The notes: a model not told the origin generated them from the letters alone. A DNA stretch of 64,000 bases from Pollenia angustigena (GCA_930367215.1 OV884057.1:108029284-108093283), one strand, 5' to 3'; positions 33,167 to 44,931 are shown, counted from the first letter of the stretch. Translations and numbers: made by a program.

Positions 33167-34159
33167 CGATTATCTTAAGTTTTTAGTTCTTAGTGGTATA
33201 CTCGTGAACTTTGTTATTTATCAACAATACATAAATAATTGGCCCTGGAGGCTTCCTTTGTATTGATATTAATAAATAAATAAAAAAGATAATGTGACTT
33301 AAATGCAAATATCTTCAAATATATTGAACGGATTATGTATTTCTTGTATTTTATGGAAAGATAATAAAATTTCTAAAATAATCATGTGTCGTTTGTGAAG
33401 ATTAGTCAAGAAATGACTGTTACAGTCAGTGTGACCGCAATTAAAAAAAAATTGGATGCTAAATGGGGATTAAAACAATGCTAAAAATAAAATTTGATAA
33501 TGCTAAAAAAATGCTAAATTTTCTTAAATAATTGTATCATTTTAATGAATGAATTATACATTAATTTACCTGAAAATATTATATATCTTTAAAATAAAAT
33601 GAAGTTTATATAAAAAAAATTAGTTACATACATACATTTATTAAATAAAAACATTTCAGTAGTTTGACAAAAGTTAGCGATTTTTTAACCAAAAAAACAA
33701 AAGGCCCTATCTACAAAATATTACATGATAAACGCTTAAAGCCCTAACCTACAGTTTGCAAAATATGCAACATTGTCAACTGTCAAAAAAAAAAACTGTT
33801 AAGGCGCCACCATAATGTGCTTAAGTTGGCTTTAGCAAATGTGCGAATACATGTAAATCATATGAGGCAAACCATATTGAACATAAAGAAAATGATTGTT
33901 AAGTTATATATAATTGTCATTTGCTTAAGCAAAGTGCGAAACTGATCGCACATTCCGTACGGAATCAAATGTTTTTTGGTTTTTTAAATACATTTGAGAG
34001 ACTTTATGTTAGGTCTTTAGGTTTTACAATAAAAGTAGAAGAAAAATAAATTATAAACAGTTTAAGGCGATTAATAAATTTATCGTTTTTAATAGGTTTT
34101 TGTAAAATTTTCAAAATGTTAGATAGGGTTTTTTGCGTTTTAGGTAACGATATACATAC

Positions 34160-34415
34160 ATATCTGTGGCAATAAATAATAATGGCTTATGTCGAAATTT
34201 CGTGTTTTCAAATATTAAGGGTTTTTTCTAAAATGAATTATGTGTTGTATTGTGAAAGTTAAAATATAAATGCGTATAGTTTTATTAATAATGACATTTT
34301 TTATTGAAAATTAGCTGCGTCATAGATCTTGAAGAAGATAATAAGAATATCTAATAAAATTAAAAACCACTTAAGTCAACTTAAGCCATTATTATTATTG
34401 ATTGCCACAGATATA
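34160..34415. mobile_element. Small MITE, CTGTGGCAAT ends
   Basis: catatctgtggcaataaata (about 34160) pairs with its inverse ending near 34415, including taagccattattatta. Noncoding. Confidence 0.55.
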
Positions 34416-35299
34416 TATTATTAAATACAAAATATAAGTAAAAACAAAAATTATCATTGAAAACATAAAAGGCTATTCAACAGCATTTTCAGTAAATTTT
34501 ATTACACATTAAACACACCATTATATGAATAGTTTTCCTTAATTTCCAAAGTGTTGGTCAAAATACCATTAGAATATGATCTGTGTTTATCATATTCTAA
34601 ACACCTATCCAGAATTCAATAGTTGAACTTTGGTTCATCAATTCGTATGCATTCAGCTTTTGTCATTGCTGTTCCAAACCCGTTATTTCTTCTGTAGTAA
34701 AATCTACCATATCTTCTTTAATTTTTTCACTTTTGTCAATCTCTATAATTGTATTTTGTCATTTATACGTTTATACAAATGTATAATAATATCACAGAAA
34801 AAATTATTTTTCCAATTCAAACAAAAAATTTGTAGAATCAAACAATTTTTTGTCTGAAATCGGTCCTATAAACAAATTTGCATATTCAAACAATTTATTT
34901 GCATTTTGTTTATTGAAAAAAAACACTGATTTTTTCAAACAAATAATTTAACTGAATCAAACAAAAAGTTTACTGAAATTCATATACTAAATTTCAAAAA
35001 AAAAAAACTTTTTGCACAAGCAATGACGCGCACACAAGTATGCACTGTATGAGAAGATGACGGCAAGAGCAGAGCCGCCGCACTGTGGCTGAAAATTGAA
35101 TTTCATCGGCCAAAAGTCCAATTTTTTGTCATCGCCGATTTCAAAAATTTTAATGCCATTCGATAGCAAACATATTAGAACTAAGGTATCCAAAAAACTA
35201 GATTAAAATATTGATAATTGTGGCTGTGGCATGCTGCTGGAAACAAATATTTTATGTTGTTTTAGAAAAAAATTAATTTTTGTAAATTTGATCAGAACT

Positions 35300-36360
35300 A
35301 AATTATGATTTCTCGCAAACCGTTATCAATAATGGGTCGAAATTTTTTTTGTTATATTAGTGGGATAGTAGTCTTTAAAAAGTGGTTCATTACATCACTG
35401 TATCATTTATACCTGATGTGTTATTAAATGTTTCCCCAGGTTCTATATTTTAGTTAAATCCGAATTTTAGAGGAGTAGAACTTGTTAGGTTCAAAATGGG
35501 TTAAAGAGATTTTAGTAACATCAGAAAGCTGAAAATGTCCTCTTTAACCCCATATATACTTGTTCAACTGTTTGGAACTGTCTGTTGAACACTTTTTTCA
35601 TTTTAATGAAATTACTCGCAACATTTTTTTTTTTGCTATTTTTATTTAAGCTGCTCATATGACTGAAATATAACACAAGGGTTTACGAACGTTTTGTTTT
35701 GAAAAATTATTTTGCTTCTTATGAACGGCTGAACATATTTGAATGAAATTTTAAACTGTCATAGCCGGATAGCTTTTGAGTTGAATTGAAAGAATGGAGG
35801 GTCGGGAGTGTGACTTGCGGACCTCTAAAATTGGTAACCTCGGAAATTCAAACTTTTAAAAAATTCAGCAAAAATATTTTATGGATTTCAATAAAAATTA
35901 AATTTAAGGTGTGCTACAAAAAATTTGTTTAAATTTTTAGGTTATCTCCTTTGCCTTTGGTGATATTCGGATAAAACGGATTTTTTGGCTTGATTTTATA
36001 ACGGTTTCTAGTTTTTTAATCGGATGGATTATGTTTTATGTCAAACTCTTATCAATAGTGGGTTCAACATTTTTTATATTGGTAGTAAAGCAGTCTTCAA
36101 ACAATGTTATGTTGTATTACTGTACCGATTATACCTGCTGTGTTATTAAATATTTTTTCAGGTTCTATATTGTAGTCAAATTGAAATTCAGAAGTATAGA
36201 ATTTATGAGGGTCAAAAGGGGTTAGAGAGATTTTACTAGCTGTAGGAAGGTGAAAGTTTGGACCAGCCTATAGAACACTTTTTTAGTTTGTGTAAAATTA
36301 TTCGCAACATTTATTTTGCTCTTTTTATTTTACCTATTCATATGACTGGAATATAAATGC
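35300..36360. repeat. Diverged direct duplication upstream of Transib C gene
   Basis: About 350 bp at 35300-35670 recurs diverged at 36010-36360. Shared landmarks: tgttattaaat followed by caggttctatatt, agagagattttac/agagattttagt, gaacactttttt, and atatgactg-aatataa. Confidence 0.65.
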
Positions 36361-36501
36361 ACCAAGCCAAGTTGTGCTACGTATTTTATATTATATAATT
36401 ACCAATACTTGTGGGATTTTAAGCGTATCCTACTTTAGCCCAATTTAGTTTTTTATTCTACCTTATTTGCTACCTAGGAACACAGTATAATGCAAGCTAT
36501 G

Positions 36502-36537
36502 TATAAAAGCCAGTGGTATTCGAATAAAATCTCAGTT
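36502..36537 (+). promoter_or_regulatory. Transib C core promoter (TATA box and initiator)
   Basis: TATAAAAG (36502-36509) is followed by TCAGTT (36532-36537), an arthropod initiator match. The initiator A lies 32 bp downstream of the first T of the TATA box, the canonical spacing. The ATG follows 58 bp later. Both motifs are ideal, so this is a good promoter candidate even though the gene is broken. Confidence 0.7.
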
Positions 36538-36591
36538 GTTAAAATATGTATATCTAAGCAATAACAATCTAATTTTTAAATATCTATAAAA

Positions 36592-37235
36592 ATGGAGAGC
36601 TTCAGCTATAAAGAATTATCCGAAGAGTATTTTAAAAATAAAAAGGAGGAAGATATTTTAAGTTACATTGAAGGAAAACTCAATTTATATTCCTGCAGCA
36701 CTGAAATACGATCGGAACTGCAAAATAAAATAATCGATTTCGTCAAAAACTTAAAAAAGCGGTTCAAACAAGTTGGATGGAGTAAATCTAGATTTTACAA
36801 CAGTTTTGCAAACTGGTTAGATGGCGAACTCAGTTTCCAGATATCTTCAGAAGGTACAAATGAAAAGAACCTTGGGAGGCCAAAGAAATCACTTGAGAAC
36901 TGTAGCGATAGATGTAAAAGGCGGAAGCTTAAGGATATCAACGAAGAAATCGGAGATACAAGTATTCAAGAAGCTTTGCTATATAAACTGCGATCACAAA
37001 AAGAACTCACAAAAGTCGATATTATTGAAAAAGTTTTTATCGCTAGTCCCAAGAGAACAAAACGGATTCTTAAGAGTATTCCAACGCCAAGCGATGAAAA
37101 ACAGTTTTTAAATGAAGAGGCATTAGCATAATTTTTAGATTTGAACTTAACAAAAGAGCAATATATTCAGCTCAGAGTGCGTGCAATTGAAAAAGGTTCA
37201 AATCTGGATCATGCTTATCATCACATAACTGCTGC
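36592..37235 (+). pseudogene. Transib transposase, copy C, N-terminal remnant
   Basis: An ATG at 36592 opens 179 codons ending EEALA, followed by TAA (37129-37131). The same frame then continues with FLDLNLTKEQYIQLRVRAIE and HAYHHITAA, corresponding to FMDLELSKEKYEKLRASL and YKHITQA in copy A. Similarity stops near 37235. Shared N-terminal marks include GRPKKS and a KRRK basic patch. Residues beyond about position 215, including the whole catalytic core, are absent. If expressed up to the stop it would give only a DNA-binding-type fragment. Confidence 0.88.
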
Positions 37236-37733
37236 TAACTGGTGGAACTGGTTCCAGTTGAACCTGTTGTAGAGTTGATAATGTAGAAACCTATTCACAA
37301 AATGATCATAGGTATTATTACATGCCTATACATTTTTTTTAAAGGTATATACGAGGCGAATGTATATGCATATAAAGTTAATATGAATACGAATTTCTCC
37401 AGAAATATATAAAAATGTTTATATTTTTCAAAAGAAAACATTAAGTGTATGCTTGTAGAAGCAATTTATAGTCAGTTTGACATTTTTACTCCCATATGCC
37501 CTATTCCAAATCAAATTTTTCAAACAAAAAAAAAATTATTTGAGTAAAAAATTCTAATAATTCAGCACACCAATTTTTATACATTTAGAACAGTAATGTT
37601 TTCTAATATGTCCATTATTTTCTAGAAAATTCTGAGCAATATCAAATGGTAAATTATATTGCCTTTATTGAACAAAACAAAATTTAAAGCCGTTTTCCGG
37701 GATTGGGAATTTGGGTATTTGTTTATCAAATAT

Positions 37734-38154
37734 GGGGATGTTTTTCAGTCCACTGTTTTAAGAACTTTTTAATCTACATAACTGCCAAAATTCATTATGA
37801 TACCTTTATTCATGTTAGATTTATAGAATGTCAAACATTAAAATTATTAAAATATAGTGTAAATGAATAAAAGGGCTTTCAATATGAGTAAAAAATAATC
37901 ACCCCTATTGCGTTTGGCGTATTTAAAATACGCCTACGACTATTTGGTAATAGATTAAAGGAAAAAAGTTCACGTTCTCTTTAATCTCTTACCAAACAGT
38001 CGTTGGCGTATTTTAAATACGCCAAACACAATAAGGGTGAATATTTTTAAGGTTTGACATTCTATAAATCTGACATGAACAAAGATATGCTAACGAAATT
38101 CGGCAGTTATGTAGATTAAAAAGTTCTTAAAACAGTGGGCTGAAAAAAATCCCA
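37734..38154. mobile_element. Foldback element containing CACCCCTATTG MITE, copy 2
   Basis: Outer arms of about 105 bp (37734-37836 and 38051-38154) share gttttaagaactttttaatc. Between them lies a 140-bp MITE (37900-38039) with ends CACCCCTATTG and a self-complementary core ggcgtatttaaaatacgcc, flanked by AAT on both sides. Confidence 0.75.
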
Positions 38155-38448
38155 CTTTTTTAATAAAAAAATACCATAGTTCTCAATCTCAATCATTAGC
38201 ATTTTCATACTAAATGCTAAAAACCATCAAAAGTTCAATTTTGACCTTAAGTTTCTCAACAACTACTGAACGGATTTTAACAAAATTAAAACTGTAAAAA
38301 AGTTCAAGAAGTCTTCTCTCCTGCAAAAAAAAATTGCCGATGAAAAACGATTTTCAGCCACTGTGCGCCGGCTGGCTTTGAGACACATTTTTTTTGTTGG
38401 AATAATTTTTGAACGAAGTCTTATTTTATTTATACACACAACACAATA

Positions 38449-38957
38449 AGGGTCCTCATGATATCGTTTATAAGTCTCGTAAACTGTGCAAACTGTGCAT
38501 TCTTACACCCTCGTAAATGAACTGTCAAAAATTGTATGAGAATTCATTTACACAAACTGCTTAAATTTGCCCAACAATTTTGACTCGTAAACTTGCGCTG
38601 TTCAATTGTGCATTTATACAGACAAATTTTTTTAATGCTTACCGCCGTTTTCAATGAAAACTTCAAGTGTAAATAAATCACAAACAATAAATTCTTGTAA
38701 TAATATAAGCATATTAGTCTTTTGGCTTTCTTTATGCATGTTTAAAAACAAATTTCATTTATAATTTACAAATTTCAAGTTTTTTATTATATTTTTAATT
38801 ATTTTTTTTTTTAATATATTTTTTATTGACGTTTCTGATTGAAATGACATTAATTGTTTAAAAATACACAAAAATTAAAAAGGATCTTCATGAAACGAGT
38901 CTCGCAAGTTTACCCATTTGCACAAATGGTAATTTTAAGCAATATCATGAAGACCCT
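38449..38957. mobile_element. TA-flanked MITE, AGGGTCYTCATGATAT ends
   Basis: Inverted ends AGGGTCCTCATGATAT and AGGGTCTTCATGATAT flanked by TA. The interior has only short frames. Confidence 0.65.
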
Positions 38958-39008
38958 TAATGTTTTTCTTTATCACTCCGTTGCTGTATCCTTTCCTTTG
39001 CTAAATAA

Positions 39009-39150
39009 CATAGCGTCTTCACCTGACAATTTTTTGTCATACCAAACGTCAAACTTCATATTAAAAAAACGCAGACAAAAATTTTCGAGTTTTTTTTATA
39101 TAGACTTTGACGTTTGGTATGACAAAAAATTGTCAGGTAAAGACGCTATG
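39009..39150. mobile_element. Short hairpin MITE
   Basis: Arms of about 45 bp (catagcgtcttcacctgaca ... and inverse) with a spacer of about 50 bp; arms differ at one or two bases. Confidence 0.75.
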
Positions 39151-40159
39151 TAAGAAATGTAACCAAAAACGGGAGCAGACCGACTCGATATGTTTTTCGT
39201 CATCATTCTATTTTTGTATTTGATGTATTTAAGTAAACAGTTTGAAAAAATTGAATACGGGATTCTGTTTCTTATAATGCTGTTTCTGCTATTGTTTTTC
39301 TTATAGTTGCACTTTTTTAAAGCGTCCAAAAATAGACCGTGTGTGTTTTTTGTTGTTGTTCTTATATTTCACATAAACAAGTGTTGCTTACGATCAAATA
39401 AAAAAATGCAAAAAAAATGTATGAAATATATAAAGAGCGTCAAATATTTCATACAAAATTATGAAAACTTGACACCAATAACGCGTTTATTATATTTTTG
39501 AAGAGTTGTCCACATTTTTGTTGGTTAAATAAAAATCAAACAAAAATATTGTTTGAATCAGTAAAAAAATTTATAGAAATTAAAAAAATTTTAAAACAAG
39601 CGTTTGTTTGAAAATAATTCGGCAATAATTTTTTCTGTGTATAGCAACCCTGAAAACACAAAAAAAAAATAAAGAAGATATGGTAGATTTTACTACAGAA
39701 GAAATAACGGGTTTGGGGTTTTCAGGGTTGCTATTATTATACATTTGTATAAACGTATAAATGACAAAATACATTTATAGAGATTGACAAAAGTGATAAG
39801 TTATATTGTGAAATAGCAATATATAAAATTTTTAAGATTAAAAAATGCTAAATAATGCTAAAAAATATTACAAAAATGCTGAAAATAATGCTAAATGCTA
39901 TTTGAAAAATTCGCTGCTAAATCAAAATAAATAATGCTAAATTTAGCAGTGAAAATGCTAAAAGGGTCACACTGGTTACAGTGAACAAAAGTTCAACCTT
40001 CATGAAAACGATTTTTGTCATTTCTTTTAAGGTTGTTTTCTTTAAACCAGGCATTTAAAAATCTTACCTCATATTCATAAACGATTATTAAATTCAACAA
40101 AAGTTTATTAAGCCAAATTTTAATAGAAATTTTGTTTTTTAACCTTTATTAAAGTTTAA

Positions 40160-42507
40160 AGCCCGTTTTTACAACTTACCGATAGCTAAAGGTAGGATTT
40201 TTTTCGGCCGTATAATAAGAGTTCCATTACACGGTGAGACGGTCCAAAAAACCTGAGACCGGATATCATTTTTCTTGTAGGGCTTGTCGAGTAAAACAAG
40301 ATTCCAATAGTGAAATATGCCGGGCACCTTCAAAATCCGGATTTACGGTTAAAAAACCGGTTTTTGTACCTTTGCGCACTTATAAGCTTGTAATTTTGTT
40401 GATAATGATCCGATTTTCAATTTCATACTAGATTTGGAAAGAAGAAACTGAGATCTTTCGAACGATATATAATATGATTAAGAAAACTGGAGAAATTTGG
40501 GAGTTATTGTCGAGCAAACACAAATTTTGTAGATTTTTCAAAAAAATTTCAAATTTGGTGACGTTTTTATACATTATTTTCTTAAGAAACTATAATACTA
40601 TTGAGTTTATTCAAAAAGTACGTTTATTAACGATTACAACACATATTTGGCTTTAAAAATAGATAAGTAATTGACTGAGTTATTTAACTTTTCATGAAAA
40701 TAAACTTTTAAACATTTTATAAAAATTTTATTAATCAATGTTATCCTAAACACAAAAAAAATTTGTAATGAGAGTTTAAGTCATTCAAAAATATTGTTTT
40801 GTTCGTGTTCTTTTTACGCACTTTCTTTAAATTACAAATCACTGTTAGCCTGAACACAATTTAGATTTACAACAAATATTTGTAATGAGAGCTTTACTCA
40901 TGTAAAATTATTGTTTTTTTTTTTAATATGACGTTTTGTAAATGTCTTCTTTTTCACTTTGAATCTGTGTATTTAAAAAACGTTTGCAATTTAATAAAAA
41001 TCGTGTGCAATTTAAATTAAAATTACAGTCAAATCCCGATAATTCGTACCCCGATAAATCGTAATTCCCGATAATTCGTAATAAACTGTCGGTCCCTTGA
41101 AAAAATCTCGTTAATTCGTAAAATTTCCATACATTTTGGTCCCCTCGATAATTCGTAATTTTTTTTTCAAATAAAATCGTCTTTACCTCTTATAAATCGT
41201 AATTGTTTGCTAACTACCACTTATAATTCGTAATAAAAACAACAGAAACATGGAAAGAATGATTTTTTAGTTTACCGCTAATTTTTTTGCGTGTGTTTTT
41301 GCTTGTGTGTGTGTTTATTTTCTTAAGATCAGTTTGTTACATGAATAATTTTTATATATTTTTTTTTTAACAATTTTCTTTTATGTTTTGTTTATTGTTT
41401 TAGTTAATAAATTGAAAAACCCTGTTAATTCGTATTAATTTTATTTAAACCCCGGTAAATCGAAAACCCCTTTAATTCGTAAGAAATGGCCGGTCCCTTG
41501 CAATTACGAATTATCGGGATTCTACTGTATATACAAAATGTGTGACACTTGTAACAAATTTTTGGCTTATTTACTGATATCAGTCACCGGCGTGATTTTA
41601 AAAACAATACAGTTTTAAAACACGCAAAAACATTAAGTACGCAAATGTTGTAACTGTTACAAAACCGATACCTGTAAGTAATGATCTAAATCGGATCATC
41701 ATCATCAAAATTACAGGCTTATAAGTGCGCAAAGGTACAAAAACCGGGTTTTTACCCGTAAATCCGGATTTTGGAGGTGTCCGGTATATTTAACTATTGG
41801 AATCTTGTTTTAGTTGACAAGCCCTACAAGAAAAATAACATCCGGTCCCAGGTTTTTCTATTTCATTCAATTTTGTAACACTGTGTTATTACAACTTTAC
41901 TTTACCCTGCCGCCACACGATCAAGTTTTTCTTGATAGTCTTTTACATATTGTCGGTCTCATGTAGAAATGCCCTAACTCATTTTTTCCAAAAATTTAAT
42001 ACAATAACATCAAAAATATCAGTTTAACAAGCAATTGAAGAAGCCATTTTAGATAATTATACATACAGTTTCTAGTATGTTTTTGGTTTTTCCTGTAAAG
42101 TTGCATTTATGTGAGTTAGGGCCTTTCTACCAACGATATACTGCTTGTCAAAATTTCCTTAAATTGAAAGCTGTGACGTTTACTTTCAAGATGTCATCAA
42201 GAAAACAATTTATAAAGACAAAGCTGTTAAATTGAAAGTAAAATTGCCAAACAAATGGAAAGGTGAAATTGTAAGCAATCTCATGGTCAATTCAAAAAGT
42301 GTAAGTGGGTTAGTAAAAAAGTGAGTGTATTGCAAATTAAAAGGTAAAACTTCATCGTGTGGCCTCCAAGTTTACCTACCAGGTAGGATGAACCTTAATT
42401 TACTTTATCGCTCACTTTAGGTCAAAATAAAGTTTTAATAATGGTACTCTTTTTAAAAGGCCGGTTAAAGTCTACTTTTAGCTATCGGTAAGTTATGAGA
42501 ACGGGCC
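40160..42507. mobile_element. Harbinger-like element with nested foldback
   Basis: Ends AGCCCGTTTTTACAACTTAC and GGCCCGTTCTCATAACTTAC (inverted) are flanked by TAA (40157-40159, 42508-42510). Inside, arms 40249-40421 and 41690-41858 form a long imperfect inverted repeat (aaaatccggatttacgg). Between them is the pogo/Tigger-like MITE. A smaller inverted pair agaaatgccctaactcat lies at about 41965 and 42110. Confidence 0.7.
41026..41527. mobile_element. Pogo/Tigger-like MITE with repeated 'taattcgtaa'
   Basis: Ends CAGTCAAATCCCGATAATTC and CAGTAGAATCCCGATAATTC (inverted) are flanked by TA (41024-41025, 41528-41529). taattcgta motifs recur many times across the 502 bp. No transposase. Confidence 0.75.
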
Positions 42508-42571
42508 TAAATATTTTTATGAATACAGGAATTAATATTTTATTACATACGACATTAGATTATTTTAATCG

Positions 42572-43493
42572 GGTATGTTCTAGAATCCGAATCCACTCGA
42601 AAGTGTATTACTTTAGCACTTTTGGTTTTCTACATTTCACATCCACTGTTTTTATTCGTTTTCAATTAGAGTAGTAAGGGTTTGGTGAAAGTTAAACGAA
42701 TCGACTTAAATCTAATTTGTGAAACATTTTTAACAACAAAAACAAAAATTTAGTTTAAAATGGTCTTTATCCAATTTAATCAAAAATAAATCGTTACCTA
42801 AAACGCAAAAGGTCCTAACTAACCCAAAATTAAAAATCGACTTTTTTTTATTGATTTTGATGTAATTATAGCTCATTTTTTTTACGATTTTATGTTATTT
42901 TCCGACAATTTGTTTTTTTTTTTCAATCGATTTAGCGATCTTGAACTAGTTTTTGGGATTGTTTCAAATTTTACAATTTTAATTTTAGCCATGTTCGCGA
43001 TAAAAGCGGTTTGTTCCTGTTAGTTTTCTGATTTTTTACAGCTTTAACGATTTATAATAAAAAGTAGACTTTGTCACGATCCGCTGTTAGTAAATTTTTG
43101 CGAATTTCCGCTAATTTAGCAATTTTTACTGAAGTTTTGCCATTCCTTTTAGTTTGAGGGATTTTTAATCAATTTTATGGCTTGTTTGAAATATTAAAAA
43201 TTTTCGCGAATTTTCGCTATTTTTGCAAATTCTTTTTGTTACTTTCCGACATTTTGGTTTTTTAACCAATTTAGCGATTTTAAATAAATTTTTTTGTTTG
43301 TTCAAAAGTTTGCAATTTTTGGGAATTCGCTATAGAAGCGATTGTTTCCTGTGATTCTTTACAGCTTTCATAAATTTTAATAAATATTTTCCATTGCTAT
43401 CATGCTACAACGGATTTGAGAACACCAATTTATGAATTTTGCGGATTCAAAAAATTTTTCGTTTTCAGTTCGAGTCGAAACCTAGAACATACC
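42572..43493 (-). mobile_element. GGTATGTTCTAG element, copy 2
   Basis: A 922-bp inverted counterpart of 32254-33166; the two align end to end. It abuts the next MITE at 43495. Confidence 0.75.
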
Positions 43494-43494
43494 T

Positions 43495-43727
43495 GGGGGC
43501 AAATTATGGCAGTCGTTATCGAATACTTTTTAGATTCGAAGGCAATGTTATTTCAGTTGATACTGAACGAATCGTTATTATTTTTTCAGTGTTGTGAAAA
43601 CTAAAATAAATGCTATACAATACTAAAAAAATAATTTCGATCCGTTCAGTATAGACAGAGAGAATTAGAAATAAAATTGCTTTCGAATCGAAAAAGTATT
43701 CGATCACGACTGCCGTAATTTGCCCCC
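43495..43727. mobile_element. MITE, GGGGGCAAATTAYGGCAGTC ends
   Basis: Inverted ends GGGGGCAAATTATGGCAGTC and GGGGGCAAATTACGGCAGTC continue to about 35 bp. 233 bp, noncoding. Confidence 0.75.
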
Positions 43728-43728
43728 T

Positions 43729-43942
43729 GGGATCTAATCACCGCATACGATATCGAGCAAAATTTATCGAAATTATTTATTTTGGTATCATGAAACTAGA
43801 TATCGAATGAAATGTATTTGAACTAATAGCATTCGTTATCATGAAACTCGACATTACATTTATCTAGTTTTCATTCGATACGTAAGTGTCTATCGTATGC
43901 AAAAAAAATATACGACAGTATCGAATACGGTGATTAGACCCC
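43729..43942. mobile_element. MITE, GGGRTCTAATCACCG ends
   Basis: Inverted ends GGGATCTAATCACCG and GGGGTCTAATCACCG, with cgatatcga-type motifs inside. A truncated relative lies at 30530-30690. Confidence 0.7.
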
Positions 43943-43981
43943 TGAATTTGAACATGTTGCGCCCAACAAGATACATATACA

Positions 43982-44283
43982 GGGGGCTACTCTCTATTGC
44001 GAGCTAAATTCCAACTTGGTACTCTCTATCACTTTCGCAACATTTTCTGAAAATGAAGCAATACTGGTAATAAAAATTTTAGATGGCGCAGATTGGCAGT
44101 AATGAAATGTCAAAATATGTAAAAAAGATTGAAATTGGAAAATTAAAATAAAATAAATAGTGATAATTTACAAAAAGAAAAAAATAAAAAGATGCGAAAG
44201 ACAAATGCGCAAACGCACTAAAGATTACCAATCTCAAGATTTGCTACCATTTTCTTTCGCATCGCAATAGAGAGTTACCCCCA
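43982..44283. mobile_element. MITE, CTCTCTATTGCGA ends
   Basis: Inverted ends GGGGCTACTCTCTATTGCGA and GGGGTAACTCTCTATTGCGA, apparently flanked by CAG. The remaining sequence to 44806 shows no recognised feature. Confidence 0.65.
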
Positions 44284-44806
44284 GGCCTGTTCTGAAAATC
44301 ACTTTAACGCAAATCACGTAATTTCGAATCACACGTGCCTTTAAAAATCACACGTGTGATATTTTGTGCTTTTGTCAATCGAAAACCACACTGAAACACA
44401 AAAACGGTACGACTTCCAGAACGCCATAAATTCACACAGGCCCGAAAGCAAAAGTGAAAAGTAATACACCTCAAAGAACTTCGGCATTCGACATGTTCAG
44501 AAGTTTTTGCTTTGATTGATTGAAACGGTTTACACAATTAAGTTTCAGTTAGTCAAACCAAAAACTTACTAACATGTGTTGTGTAATTTTCTCAAAAACT
44601 ATGAAAGGAAGAAATTACAAAATCTTTGTTTTTTTTTTTAGATGACAATTTAGAGATGTTGCTGAGGATGGATGTCTTCCATTTATTTGCAAAGATGAAA
44701 AATATATAAAAAAAAAAAAAAAACAATCATATTAAATCTGTCTGATGCATTTACCTTTGAATGTCGTTGTTTAGTAGGATTCAAACATATTTTACTAAAC
44801 ACATAC

Positions 44807-44931
44807 AGCCCAATTCTGAATAAAAGTTGTCTCCCTTCTCCCATTTTTCCTATGTAAATTTAAATGTTAAAATGGGAAAAGGGAAAAAACTCCCGGGGAA
44901 TTTGTATTCATAACTGGGCTGATAGTTGCAC
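44807..44931. mobile_element. Short MITE, CAGCCCARTT ends
   Basis: CAGCCCAATTCTGAATA and CAGCCCAGTTATGAATA (inverted) bound a 125-bp segment rich in tcccatttt/aaaatggga, flanked by ATA. It lies just beyond the me31B polyadenylation site. Confidence 0.6.

Larger units (their letters stand above)
21838..33288 (+). mobile_element. Second non-LTR retrotransposon, CR1/Jockey-like, decayed and split
   Basis: The element reads left to right. Endonuclease pieces lie at 21838-22840, the reverse transcriptase start at 27094-27861, and the rest of the reverse transcriptase at about 30684-31515. A plausible 3' end lies near 33288, where the sequence runs aataaataaataaaaaa. Insertions at 22841-27093 and about 27862-30690 separate the coding parts; the 3' region holds two MITEs (31859-32237 and 32254-33166). 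The SGVPQGS box and the HINAQSL endonuclease start suggest a CR1/L2-like member of the Jockey superfamily; the clade is uncertain. Many stops and frameshifts. Confidence 0.75.
35081..38365 (+). mobile_element. Transib transposon, copy C, internally deleted
   Basis: The element is flanked by CGCCG (35076-35080, 38366-38370). Ends are CACTGTGGCTGAAAAT (left) and CACAGTGGCTGAAAAT (right, inward), similar for about 30 bp. Only the N-terminal third of a transposase gene remains; everything with catalytic residues is gone. Its right part holds a nested foldback (37734-38154). The ends are preserved, so it could be mobilised in trans by a matching transposase. Confidence 0.88.
33427..39974. mobile_element. 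hAT-type element, enlarged by nested insertions
   Basis: Ends CAGTGTGACC (inverted) are flanked by the exact 8-bp duplication GTTACAGT (33419-33426, 39975-39982). Terminal parts are rich in ATGCTAAA motifs (33445-33535, 39845-39965). It holds Transib C, several MITEs and an inner pair of inverted arms (about 34640-34990 and 39490-39800, sharing acccgttatttcttctgtag). No hAT transposase is seen. Confidence 0.8.
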
